In this document: positions 1-8,654 of the stretch, one piece after another | Layout of the letters: each line of letters starts with the position of its first letter | Numbering within the stretch: the first letter of the stretch is position 1 | NCBI GenBank assembly: GCA_934255405.1 | Contig: CAKQNT010000003.1 | Span: forward strand, 62,001 to 126,000 | From: an uncultured Alphaproteobacteria bacterium | Lineage (GTDB): Bacteria; Pseudomonadota; Alphaproteobacteria; RF32; CAG-239 | Direction: 5' to 3' | DNA length: 64,000 nucleotides | The notes under the pieces: generated by a model | Told to the model about the DNA's origin: nothing | What the model saw: the letters and a program-made list of their open reading frames with translations, nothing else | Databases searched by the model: none | Program-made: the position numbers and the translations under genes

Positions 1-361
1 GGAAACAACTCGTGAGGCTCAAGATGCGTTCAATCAGCTGATTGTTCGTTTTCCAGATACCGAATACGCCGAAGATGCCCGCCGCAAAATCAACCTGATA
101 AACGATCATCTTGCCGGACAGGAGATGGAAATCGGGCGGTTTTATCTGGGACAGAAGAACTATTTGTCAGCGCTGAACCGTTTTTCTAAGGTTGTAACCA
201 ATTATCAGACCACCGGACACATAGAAGAAGCTCTATACCGTCAGGTTGAACTATACAAGATTTTAGGCTTGAGCAAAGAGGCGCGTGATAGTCTTAATGT
301 TTTGGGATATAATTACCCCGACAGCAAATGGTATAAACGGGCGCAAAAACTCTGCAACTAG
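1..361 (+). CDS. bamD: Outer membrane assembly factor BamD (C-terminal part)
   Basis: This is the 3' end of a gene that starts before the window; the frame is open from base 2. BamD is a lipoprotein of the BAM complex that helps insert beta-barrel proteins into the outer membrane. The visible part carries TPR-like helices with family hallmarks: a segment reading LIVRFPDTEYAEDAR, then EMEIGRFYLGQKNYLSALNR, then an EEALYR motif near the end. The gene ends 13 bases before recN, an order common in Alphaproteobacteria. The N-terminal lipobox lies outside the window. An internal ATG at 125 is not the real start, because the homology continues upstream of it. Confidence 0.88.
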   Translation, partial: ETTREAQDAFNQLIVRFPDTEYAEDARRKINLINDHLAGQEMEIGRFYLGQKNYLSALNRFSKVVTNYQTTGHIEEALYRQVELYKILGLSKEARDSLNVLGYNYPDSKWYKRAQKLCN

Positions 362-374
362 GACTTATTGATTA

Positions 375-2039
375 ATGCTTCGCTCTTTGTACATTCGCAA
401 TGTTGTTTTAATTGACAAACTTGATTTAGAGTTTGGCGGAGGGCTAAGTGTGCTTACGGGAGAAACCGGCGCCGGCAAATCTATCTTGCTGGATTCTCTG
501 GGCTTGGTGCTGGGTAATCGCGCAGAGACATCTCTCATTCGCACCGGAGCAGATAAATTGAGCGTTACCGCCGCGTTTGACGACCAAAACAGCAATTTGA
601 TGTTGCAAAAATTGTTGTCGGAAAACGAGTTGGAGGGTGGCGATGAAATTATCATTAAACGCACGTTGGATCGCTCGGGCAAAGGCAAGATTTTTATAAA
701 CGACCAACCAATAAGCGCCCGCTTGCTGAGAGATATTGGACCATTGTTGGTTGAAGTCCATGGGCAATTTGATAATCAGGGGCTGCTAAATCCCGTCAAT
801 CATAGAGGAATATTGGATTCTTGGGGGCAGTACCCGAGCCTGCTCAATCAGACTGCTCTGGCATGGCGAGACTATTCGCAGGCAAAATCGGCGCGCGCAG
901 CGGCAGAGGCTGATGTTAGCAAGGCCAAGGAAGAGGAAGACAATTTGCGCCATTGGGTTCAGGAATTGGAGCGAATTAACCCGATTAAGGGAGAAGAGGC
1001 TGAACTTTCGGCTCGTCGCCAAGAGCTTATGCACTCAGAAAAGATTGTGGAGAGCCTCAACTACGCCTATCAGTCCTTGAGCGGCAATCGTGACGTCGCT
1101 TCGGCACTTCGGCAGGCGGAATCTGCCATAGACAAGGCCAACCAATATGTTGATGGTAAATATGATGAGATTTATGCCGCGCTTGACCGTGCTCTGGTTG
1201 AGCTTACAGACGCGGTGGAGCGGATTGAGAGCGCCTCGGCGGATATCAGCCTAAACTCCAATGAGCAGGAAAATATTGACAGCCGTTTGTTTGCGCTTAA
1301 AGATTTGGCGCGTAAGCATGGTGTGGCGGTAGATGATTTGTCTGATACTCTGGATGAATTTCGCCGCCGCCTAAACAGCATAGAGCTCGGCGAAGACGGA
1401 ATCAACCGCTTGCGTAAGATTGAGCAGGAAAAGCGTTTGGCTTATTTGGAGACGGCAGGATTATTGCACAATGCCCGCGCCGAGGCGGCGCAAAAGCTTG
1501 ATACTGCGGTTATGTCTGAGTTGCCGCCGCTCAAGATGGAAAAGGCTCGCTTTATCACCATGGTTGAAAAACAATCAGAGGCAGGGTGGGGAGAACAGGG
1601 ATTTGACTCCATTGCCTTTACGGTTTCCACCAATCCGAACTCTCCGCAGGGCGCGCTTGGCAAAATCGCCTCCGGTGGTGAGCTGGCTCGCTTTATGTTG
1701 GCGCTAAAAGTAAATCTGGCGCAGAGTTCGCAGGTTGGCACCATGATATTTGATGAGGTAGACGCCGGCATTGGCGGTGCGACAGCCCAAGCTGTTGGCG
1801 AGCGCTTATCCAAGCTTGGCAAAAAAGTTCAGGTTTTGGTGGTTACTCACTCGCCGCAAGTGGCTGCACAGGGCGCGCAGCATTACAAAGTTGAAAAAAA
1901 TACCCAAGACAACATCACCACCACTGTTGTCTATGAGCTGGATTCTGCCGCTCGTCGAGAAGAGGTTGCGCGAATGCTGTCCGGTGCCACCATCACAGCC
2001 GAGGCCAGAGCTGCCGCCGATGTATTGCTGAGCGCATAA
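375..2039 (+). CDS. recN: DNA repair protein RecN
   Basis: RecN is an SMC-like ATPase that acts in the cytoplasm on double-strand break repair. The 554 residues match the usual family length. Walker A (GETGAGKS) is at residues 29-36. The middle of the protein is a helical coiled-coil arm rich in Glu, Ala and Arg. The C-terminal half carries the ABC signature region (ASGGELARFMLALK), Walker B with IFDEVDAGIGG, and the VVTHSPQVAA switch motif. It follows bamD by 13 bases, so the two are probably cotranscribed. Confidence 0.97.
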   Translation: MLRSLYIRNVVLIDKLDLEFGGGLSVLTGETGAGKSILLDSLGLVLGNRAETSLIRTGADKLSVTAAFDDQNSNLMLQKLLSENELEGGDEIIIKRTLDRSGKGKIFINDQPISARLLRDIGPLLVEVHGQFDNQGLLNPVNHRGILDSWGQYPSLLNQTALAWRDYSQAKSARAAAEADVSKAKEEEDNLRHWVQELERINPIKGEEAELSARRQELMHSEKIVESLNYAYQSLSGNRDVASALRQAESAIDKANQYVDGKYDEIYAALDRALVELTDAVERIESASADISLNSNEQENIDSRLFALKDLARKHGVAVDDLSDTLDEFRRRLNSIELGEDGINRLRKIEQEKRLAYLETAGLLHNARAEAAQKLDTAVMSELPPLKMEKARFITMVEKQSEAGWGEQGFDSIAFTVSTNPNSPQGALGKIASGGELARFMLALKVNLAQSSQVGTMIFDEVDAGIGGATAQAVGERLSKLGKKVQVLVVTHSPQVAAQGAQHYKVEKNTQDNITTTVVYELDSAARREEVARMLSGATITAEARAAADVLLSA

Positions 2040-2111
2040 AACTATTGCCAAATTTCTTTTTTGAGCTAATCTAAGACCAATTTTAATTTATGAATATATA
2101 AGGATAGAGAA

Positions 2112-3536
2112 ATGAAAGTCAGAACTCGTTTTGCACCGTCGCCAACCGGCTATATGCATATCGGCAATTTGCGCACGGCTTTGTATGAATATCTTATTGC
2201 TAAGGCCAACGGCGGAGATTTTTTGCTTCGTATCGAAGATACTGACCAAAAACGCTATGTCGAAGGTGCAACCGAGATTATTTACAACACCCTTAAAACC
2301 GTTGGTATGAATTGGGACGAGGGACCTGATATCGGTGGCAACTATGGTCCTTATGTCCAGTCTGAACGCAAACCGCTTTATGCCGAATACGCTCACAAGT
2401 TGGTTGAGCTCGGCGGCGCGCATTATTGCTTTTGCTCCAAATCAGATGCCGATGAGGAAAAAAACGAGGAGCTCAACATCAAATTCAAAGATCCTTGCAA
2501 GCTGATTCCGTTGGAAGAGGCCAAAAAGCGCGTTGCTGCCGGAGAGCCTTATGTTATCCGCCAGACTATCAATAAAAAGGGCAAATCCAAATATCACGAT
2601 GAAGTTTATGGCGATATTGAAATCGATTATGATGAGTTGGACGAGGGAGTGTTGCTCAAGTCTGATGGGTTCCCTACTTATAACTTTGCCAACGTGGTAG
2701 ATGATCACCTGATGGGGATTACACACGTGGTTCGCGGCAACGAATATATCTCTTCAACTCCCAAATACAATCTGATATATGAGGATTTTGGTTGGGAACA
2801 CCCGTTCTATGTTCATGTTCCTCCGGTTATGAAAGACGCTCAGCACAAGCTTTCCAAGCGCAATGGCGATGCCTCTTTCCAAGATTTAGTCGCTAAGGGA
2901 TATTTGCCGGAGGCTATTATCAATTATATAGCTCTTTTGGGTTGGAACCCCGGCACCGAGGAAGAGATTTTCTCGCTTGAAGACCTCAAAAAAGTCTTTT
3001 CAGTAGAGCGTTTGAGCCGTTCTCCCTCTATTTTTGATATTACCAAACTTACCTGGATGAATGGTTGCTATATCCGCGCTTTGTCACCGGAGAAATTTCA
3101 TCAAATGGCTTTGCCTTATTATAATGCTATGCCGGAAGGAATTAATCTGGAGGCCTTGAGCCGCACTCTGCAGCCGCGAGTAGAAACTTTAGGACAGATT
3201 ACCGAGCAAACTGATTTTATTCGCGCTTTGCCAGACTATAGTTTGGAGCTTTTTGCCAACAAAAAGATGAAGACCGATGCCTCTGTTGCCAAAATGGTAA
3301 TGCCTGAGATTCGCAAGGTGTTGGCAGAGCAAAAAGACTGGAACAACGATGCCTTGTTTGAAAGTCTTAAGGCTCTGGCAGAAAAACTCGGCGTCAAAAA
3401 CGGACAAGTCTTGTATCCGGCGCGCATTGCCTTGAGCGGCAAAGAGACCACCCCGGGCGGCGCTACTGAAATTGCGGTTATTTTAGGGCGGGCCGAAACC
3501 CTGCGCCGTATGGATACCGCCATCGCCAAGCTGTAG
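2112..3536 (+). CDS. gltX: Glutamyl-tRNA synthetase
   Basis: This class I aminoacyl-tRNA synthetase charges tRNA with glutamate. The HIGH-type motif is HIGN at residues 16-19, inside FAPSPTGYMHIGN. The KMSKS-type motif is KLSKR starting at residue 246, and the IEDTDQKR segment is also diagnostic. The length of 474 residues is normal. An AGGATAG-like ribosome site precedes the ATG. Alphaproteobacteria often carry two gltX paralogs, one of which may charge tRNA-Gln for later amidation; this sequence alone does not tell which one this is. A strong terminator follows. Confidence 0.96.
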   Translation: MKVRTRFAPSPTGYMHIGNLRTALYEYLIAKANGGDFLLRIEDTDQKRYVEGATEIIYNTLKTVGMNWDEGPDIGGNYGPYVQSERKPLYAEYAHKLVELGGAHYCFCSKSDADEEKNEELNIKFKDPCKLIPLEEAKKRVAAGEPYVIRQTINKKGKSKYHDEVYGDIEIDYDELDEGVLLKSDGFPTYNFANVVDDHLMGITHVVRGNEYISSTPKYNLIYEDFGWEHPFYVHVPPVMKDAQHKLSKRNGDASFQDLVAKGYLPEAIINYIALLGWNPGTEEEIFSLEDLKKVFSVERLSRSPSIFDITKLTWMNGCYIRALSPEKFHQMALPYYNAMPEGINLEALSRTLQPRVETLGQITEQTDFIRALPDYSLELFANKKMKTDASVAKMVMPEIRKVLAEQKDWNNDALFESLKALAEKLGVKNGQVLYPARIALSGKETTPGGATEIAVILGRAETLRRMDTAIAKL

Positions 3537-3559
3537 GCTTGAGGCGGAATAGAATGCTT

Positions 3560-3600
3560 AAAACCCCTGTCTTTGTTTTCAAAGGCAGGGGTTTTGTTTG
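3560..3600 (+). terminator. Rho-independent terminator after gltX
   Basis: A 15-base stem (AAAACCCCTGTCTTT pairing with AAAGGCAGGGGTTTT, one G-U pair) closes a GTTTTC loop. The right arm ends in TTTT followed by GTTT. Confidence 0.85.
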
Positions 3601-3613
3601 CAATTTCTTATAA

Positions 3614-3893
3614 GCTCTCCTCCTTGACGGGCGCGAGGATAATGTGGGATGAAAAATAGAGCAAAGTCCTTGCGCGAACGGCAATTAGCCGCGAGAAGCA
3701 ATCCATCTTTATCTCAAAATCAAAATTGATTGCCTCGGTTCACTAAGGTTCGCCTCGCAATGACGGAGTCTGGTGACAACAAACAGGCACTATCCCGAGC
3801 GCCGAGCCAACGGCGAGCAAGCGAGTAAATTCTTGCGAATGCCACTGGGCGCTGCCCAGCTTCGGTTCACTAAGGTTCACCTCGCAATGACAG
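3614..3893. repeat. Composite intergenic repeat block, copy 1
   Basis: The 529-base gap between gltX and the next gene start is mostly repeat sequence. It begins with a degenerate CTCCTCCTTGACGGG element (3616-3650). Next comes a block running from CGCGAACGGC (3672) through GCAATCCATCTTT (3698) to CTCGCAATGAC (about 3764). Then comes a block from ACAGGCACTATCCCGAGC to the hairpin CTGGGCGCTGCCCAG (about 3783-3859), and finally a partial second copy of the GGTTCACTAAGGTTCACCTC part (3863-3893). The same blocks occur in the same order at 19119-19368. No gene is visible here. Confidence 0.8.
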
Positions 3894-4000
3894 AATATCT
3901 TCCCCTTTGCGCAAAATTTTGCCATTGGGGCTGGATATTGTGACCAATTACAAAATAAAATCCCCACGTTTCCTGTAACATAAATGTAAATATTTCCACA

Positions 4001-4029
4001 TTGACAATATGCATATAACTTGTTATTCT
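4001..4029 (+). promoter_or_regulatory. Sigma-70 type promoter for the 4066 gene
   Basis: TTGACA at 4001-4006 and TATTCT at 4024-4029 are separated by exactly 17 bases. The predicted transcript would start near 4036. That lies downstream of the in-frame ATG at 4009 and upstream of the ATG at 4066, which helps to settle the gene start. Confidence 0.65.
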
Positions 4030-4065
4030 AAAATTGGTTACAAGTATATTATGGGAGTCATCGCT

Positions 4066-7000
4066 ATGCGAGAGTATGTCTGCATACTGGCAGTTTTTGG
4101 CACCTTGTTATATTCCGGTGTCTCTTCAGCCAAAATTTATTGGTTGCCTGACTATCTTGGCAAAAATATGGAACGCACCTATGTTCCTCAAGATGGCAGC
4201 CATAGCAATGAAGTTTCTTGTTCCTCCTATGGAATGTATAATTCAACCCAAAGCGGTATGACCTGTAATATCTCTTATCCGGCCTCTGGTCTAACCTGCT
4301 ACAGCTGTCAAGCTTGTGACAGCGAATACAAATACACCACGGTTGATTGCCCGACCTCCACATATACTTTAGCCAACCAGTGCGGCGGCAATTATAAAAA
4401 CTGCAATTGCAACACCGCATTATATCCAACCACCACAACAACCGGCGGCTGTCCAAGCGGGCAAGCACCTGATCCCAACAATTACTGCGAAGATAAACCC
4501 AGCGGCACCAAGCATTATGCTTGTGCCGATGTTAACTGTAATCCCGAGAATATTACGGTAGACGAATGTCAGGCCAAAGGCGCAGGCTACGGCTGTACAC
4601 CTTCTACAGAAGCAAATTGTACTGGCTATTGTGATACTAATGGTTGTCGGGATAACTGCGCTTATTTGACACAAACCGGCCAAGCACTCTCAAACTGCCA
4701 ATATGGCTGTGCCAGCGGCAAAGGTGTTAGCGGATGTTCTGGTTTGTGCTATGAATGCGCCGCCGCACCGGATGCTCCAACCAATACTTGCGCGGATATT
4801 TATGACGGCAAAAGCAATACCGCAACAATCACCAATCAGCTGGGAGCAGATGCGCTGGCGGCAACCGCGGCTAATCAGTTTTATGTTGGTGACAAGAACG
4901 GTGATTTTGGACAAGGCAAGTGGTACCTGCCCTCAATTGGCGAACTGGTTGATATGTATGGCGTTGATTCAAGTAAAATAACTAACGGCAGCGGCACATC
5001 AGGTGCGCTTGGTGGGTATAAGAAAAGAATTAATACTGCTCTAAAAACATTAAAAACTAAAGGAGCCGAGGCTGAAGTAATAATCCTTTCTCTTTGGTCG
5101 TCTTCTGAGATGGGCAATGGCGCTTCTTGGGTCCTCAGTTTCAGTAATGGTAATCGTGGTACCGGCACTAAGGTTAATGCCGGTTACGTCAGACCGTTTC
5201 AACTTTTAGAAAATTGCTTTGCCCCTGCCGGTAGCGGCGTAACCGCGCCAAAAGTCGGCAATGTGTTGTACGCCGACAAAACCTGGGGCTCGGCTGATGA
5301 TTATGACGGGAGCAAGCAGGCGGTTGGCATTATCAGCGCTGTTGGTAACGACGGCTCGGTCAAGATTGTCAGTCTCAAGTTTTTAACCTTCAGCTCCCAA
5401 GGTAGTGCCGGCAACTTTAATCCTGATAAACCGTATGGCGGAAGTGTTAAAGTCACCCAATGGATAACCCAGGACAAGGACAGTGTTAACGTTGTTGGTG
5501 TGCCGAATTATAGCATTAGCCAACTCAAGACTATGCTAAAGAAATGTGCAACAGATGAAAAATTATGTTCAGGGCCTACCATCGCCGAATGCAATGCTAT
5601 CGGACACAGCAAATGTGATGCCTCCACTGAAGATGGCTGTAGTAACTACTGTGATAGCAAAGGGTGCATGGATATATGCCGCTATGAACAAGTTGTCAAC
5701 AATGCGGTTTCAAACTGTCAATATGGCTGCGCCACTTGCGGAAGCGTTAGTGATTGTTCTGAAGAGAATTTATGTTATGAATGCGCCACAGAACAACAAA
5801 GCAAATGCTCTCCGGCAACTAATGGACAGAAAAACACTCAAGTAACTGTTGCCACTGGTCCATCTTCCGGCGCTGCCCAAACTGCAAACCAACACTATGT
5901 TGGCGACAAGAGTGGCTACTTTGGTCAAGGAAAATGGTATTTGCCTTCTATTGGTGAGTGGATGGAACTTTATGGAGTAAATACGGCAGAAATATCCAGC
6001 GGAGAAGGCAACAGTGGCGCCACAGGTACCGGCAAATCAAGTATTAACCAAACTCTGACCCTTCTGCAAAATAATAGTGTTGATGCTGCGGTATTCAGCG
6101 ATGTCGGATACTGGTCATCAACAGGGTATGATAGCAATTATGCTTGGAGATTAGATATGAGCAGCGGTAGCCGTGGAAGCGGCACGAAGGCGAAAAGTTT
6201 CAAGGTTAGACCTATGTTCACTATGGAAACCTGCTTTGATTTATCCGATGCATCTGCCCCTAAAGTTGGTGACATTGTATATGTAGACGGCACTTGGGAG
6301 CACGGTATCGACTTTTATGCAGGAAAGAATATTCCGGTCGGAGTTGTCGCTATTGCTTCCAATGGAGAAGTAAAGATTATCGGCCTCAAGGATTTAGCTT
6401 CCGGTGCATGGGGCGGAGTCTCTACAGGCGATGTTTCAAGCACCTTCTTGTTAAAATGTTATAGCACAGCCCCCTGCGTCGGCGCAGTTACGGTTAATCC
6501 CAATCTGGAAGAATGCACATCATATTGCCCAGAAGACCAAACAAAGTGCATGGCAAAGCGTAAGCTGACCTGTAATGAGGCAATCCAAAAAGTAGGCACG
6601 CTGCTTGAAGATGGAAACTCAACTAGCTTATCGCATAACACATATTATTTAACAAAAGATGTGACGTTTTATGCCCCGATAATGGACATGATTGGCGCCA
6701 GATTCAAAAAAGCTTCTACTATTTCGGTTTGTGCTAAAGACAAAACGGTGGTAAAAAATCCCAAATTGTCATTCCAACAATCCGTCAGCAGCATAAGTAA
6801 TACTGAATTTTATGTAGATACAGATATTTCTGAGCTTAATATAGCCGATGGAATCTCACCGTCATTTATGGTTGCCGCTAATGTAAAAATCGATAGATAC
6901 TTCAAACATCATAATTCAGAGGCAACCGGTCACACAGACATGACTACCATAACCTTACTCAAAGGTCCCAATAAAGGCTATACGCTGTCTATAGGTCTCC

Positions 7001-7161
7001 ATTGTGGAGGAATCAACCAAAGTGACTGTTACACACGAATTGTACAAGGACAAGATTACAATGGCGGTGGTGTGAAGTGGTGTGATTTAGGTGGTGATGA
7101 CAGTAGTGCCAACTACGTTACTTGCGAAGTCAGCAACTGTCAAGAAACCTGTAGTTTCTGA
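4066..7161 (+). CDS. Secreted cysteine-rich protein with two DUF1566/Lcl-like modules
   Basis: I do not recognise this 1031-residue protein as a named gene. A signal peptide covers residues 1-22 (cut after VSSA). Residues about 50-240 are very rich in paired cysteines. Module A1 (about 241-385) has the DUF1566/Lcl_C hallmarks: GKWYLPSIGEL, a WSSSE motif and a YVRPF end. Module B1 follows (about 393-494, from APKVGNVLYADKTWGSADDY). A second Cys-rich piece (500-582), module A2 (583-724, with YWSSTGY and KVRPM) and a shorter B2 (731-800) come next. The C-terminal 230 residues are unlike the rest. The start at 4066 is preferred over the in-frame ATG at 4009 because GGGAG sits 8 bases upstream, because the protein then begins with the signal peptide, and because the paralog at 16674 starts at the same point. 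A role in surface binding is inferred from the Lcl family and is not shown. Confidence 0.85.
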   Translation: MREYVCILAVFGTLLYSGVSSAKIYWLPDYLGKNMERTYVPQDGSHSNEVSCSSYGMYNSTQSGMTCNISYPASGLTCYSCQACDSEYKYTTVDCPTSTYTLANQCGGNYKNCNCNTALYPTTTTTGGCPSGQAPDPNNYCEDKPSGTKHYACADVNCNPENITVDECQAKGAGYGCTPSTEANCTGYCDTNGCRDNCAYLTQTGQALSNCQYGCASGKGVSGCSGLCYECAAAPDAPTNTCADIYDGKSNTATITNQLGADALAATAANQFYVGDKNGDFGQGKWYLPSIGELVDMYGVDSSKITNGSGTSGALGGYKKRINTALKTLKTKGAEAEVIILSLWSSSEMGNGASWVLSFSNGNRGTGTKVNAGYVRPFQLLENCFAPAGSGVTAPKVGNVLYADKTWGSADDYDGSKQAVGIISAVGNDGSVKIVSLKFLTFSSQGSAGNFNPDKPYGGSVKVTQWITQDKDSVNVVGVPNYSISQLKTMLKKCATDEKLCSGPTIAECNAIGHSKCDASTEDGCSNYCDSKGCMDICRYEQVVNNAVSNCQYGCATCGSVSDCSEENLCYECATEQQSKCSPATNGQKNTQVTVATGPSSGAAQTANQHYVGDKSGYFGQGKWYLPSIGEWMELYGVNTAEISSGEGNSGATGTGKSSINQTLTLLQNNSVDAAVFSDVGYWSSTGYDSNYAWRLDMSSGSRGSGTKAKSFKVRPMFTMETCFDLSDASAPKVGDIVYVDGTWEHGIDFYAGKNIPVGVVAIASNGEVKIIGLKDLASGAWGGVSTGDVSSTFLLKCYSTAPCVGAVTVNPNLEECTSYCPEDQTKCMAKRKLTCNEAIQKVGTLLEDGNSTSLSHNTYYLTKDVTFYAPIMDMIGARFKKASTISVCAKDKTVVKNPKLSFQQSVSSISNTEFYVDTDISELNIADGISPSFMVAANVKIDRYFKHHNSEATGHTDMTTITLLKGPNKGYTLSIGLHCGGINQSDCYTRIVQGQDYNGGGVKWCDLGGDDSSANYVTCEVSNCQETCSF

Positions 7162-7172
7162 TAGCCTCAAAT

Positions 7173-7208
7173 AAAAAACGCCTTGCTTAAAACGCAAGGC
7201 GTTTTTTT
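7173..7208. terminator. Bidirectional terminator between convergent genes
   Basis: The stem ACGCCTTGC / GCAAGGCGT has an A run before it and a T run after it, so it can end transcripts from both sides: the cysteine-rich protein gene (plus) and the MFS gene (minus). Confidence 0.85.
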
Positions 7209-7250
7209 ATAAGATGTTTCAGCCGAGGCATCTGCAGATTTTTGAGGATG

Positions 7251-8543
7251 TCACTTGGTGAACAATATTTTCTTTGCTTTGTCAACCAGAGTATCGTTTT
7301 GCGCCAAAGTTGGATAAACATGCGTTGGCGATGCCGGCACCGGATCGGTTCTGGTAACTTCCAGATATCCGGTTTGCGGGCGGAATACAATGTTTTTGAT
7401 GGCATAAATCACAAATAACCCGCTAAAAAACGAGAATGACAATACAAAACAGAGCGCGCCCCAATGCTGCATTACATAAGAGATAATAATCGGTCCGCCC
7501 ATCATACCTATGCTTTGTAGCAAAATCAGCTGTCCGCTGGCCTCAACCCGTTCTTCATCGGCAATTTTGTCATTAAAATGAGATATGCATATCGGATACA
7601 AAACAAACGTTCCGGCGCCAAGCAAAATTGCGCAGCCCGAAAGCAGCCAGATATTGCAGTCAACAAAAAACTGCATCCACGGAGCCACCAAAAAAAGCGC
7701 GCCGCACAGCCACATCATCACAAACCGCCGGTCAAATTTGTCAGACAATCTGCCCACCGGAATTTGCGCCGCCATACCGCCCATAATGCAAAAGAACATA
7801 AACAGCGATGTGGTGTTAATATCCAACCCCATCTGTTCGGCATAAATCGGACCCAGCGTGTAAACATTGCTCACCAAAATTCCGCTGATTACGCAGCCGA
7901 CTACACTCATCGGCGCAATTTTATAAGCTCGCCGCAAAGACATCTGCTTGTGTTGTGTAATCGGCGCAGATGGTTGTCCGGTCAGGCTCACCGGAACCAG
8001 CGCCCAAGAGTACAAGACCGAGATTATGATAAACACCATAAATCCCTTGGGATCTGGGATGTTCAACATCAGCTGTCCGCTCGCCATGCCACAATAAGTC
8101 ATAACCATATACACCGACATTATCACCCCGCGGTTCTTATTATTAGAGCGAGTGTTTAGCCAGCTTTCCAAACACATCAACCCCGCCGCAATGCAATATC
8201 CTTCGGCAAAGCGCAATAGTGCCCAAAACCAAGGCGCTGAGCTCACTGTATGCAGCAAAACCATAGAAGACAAGATTGAGATATATCCGGCAAACGCCCG
8301 CACATGCCCAACTTTGTTAATCACGTGAGAAGATGTCAGCGATGATACAATATAGGCCAAATAATAGCACGCCATCACCAATCCGGTATAAAAAGTCGGG
8401 GTATGCTGCGCATTTAGCCGCACCGCCAAAATGGATGAGTTTAGACCGCTGGCAATATACATTATGAATGTGCCGGCAAAGAACGCCGCTAAAGGAGAAA
8501 GAAGTTTTTCAACCGATTCTAATTTTTTCCCAAACTGCAACAT
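7251..8543 (-). CDS. MFS transporter, YcaD-like
   Basis: This is an inner-membrane major facilitator superfamily transporter of 430 residues, with about twelve hydrophobic segments that can be read along the sequence. The family feature LESWLNTRSNNKNRG lies after the fourth or fifth segment, and a loop-type motif (GRLSDKFDRR) follows the seventh; both fit the YcaD-like branch. The substrate cannot be told from sequence. The C-terminal 40 residues are hydrophilic. It lies downstream of argS on the same strand, but a 111-base gap holding a repeat hairpin separates them. Confidence 0.82.
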   Translation of the reverse strand: MLQFGKKLESVEKLLSPLAAFFAGTFIMYIASGLNSSILAVRLNAQHTPTFYTGLVMACYYLAYIVSSLTSSHVINKVGHVRAFAGYISILSSMVLLHTVSSAPWFWALLRFAEGYCIAAGLMCLESWLNTRSNNKNRGVIMSVYMVMTYCGMASGQLMLNIPDPKGFMVFIIISVLYSWALVPVSLTGQPSAPITQHKQMSLRRAYKIAPMSVVGCVISGILVSNVYTLGPIYAEQMGLDINTTSLFMFFCIMGGMAAQIPVGRLSDKFDRRFVMMWLCGALFLVAPWMQFFVDCNIWLLSGCAILLGAGTFVLYPICISHFNDKIADEERVEASGQLILLQSIGMMGGPIIISYVMQHWGALCFVLSFSFFSGLFVIYAIKNIVFRPQTGYLEVTRTDPVPASPTHVYPTLAQNDTLVDKAKKILFTK

Positions 8544-8590
8544 TGTCTTTCCTTATTTTGCCTTTTTATCATCCTTGACTTTCCTTTCAA

Positions 8591-8628
8591 GTCCTCCCCC
8601 TTGACGGGGGAGGTTTGGTGGGGGTGAA
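8591..8628. repeat. Dispersed hairpin repeat (CCCCC-TTGAC-GGGGG type)
   Basis: The palindrome CCTCCCCC-TTGAC-GGGGGAGG is followed by a GTTTGGTGGGGGTGAAAA tail. Related copies are at about 3616, 39563 and, inverted, 41829. It lies just past the argS stop codon and before the MFS start. On the minus strand it could act as a weak terminator or as an RNA-stability hairpin. Confidence 0.7.
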
Positions 8629-8654
8629 AAAGACTAAATCAAAATAGCTCTATC

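Noticed and set aside
3614..3893. A CRISPR array in the repeat-rich gap
   Set aside because: The repeats are of different types, have no regular spacing and no unique spacers.
4009..4065. An ATG at 4009 that lengthens the first cysteine-rich protein by 19 residues
   Set aside because: It lies inside the spacer of a good promoter (4001-4029), has no ribosome site, and would hide the signal peptide. The ATG at 4066 has GGGAG and agrees with the paralog.
7578..8159. A 193-residue His/Arg-rich frame on the plus strand
   Set aside because: It is antisense to the MFS transporter gene and has the skewed composition of a shadow frame.
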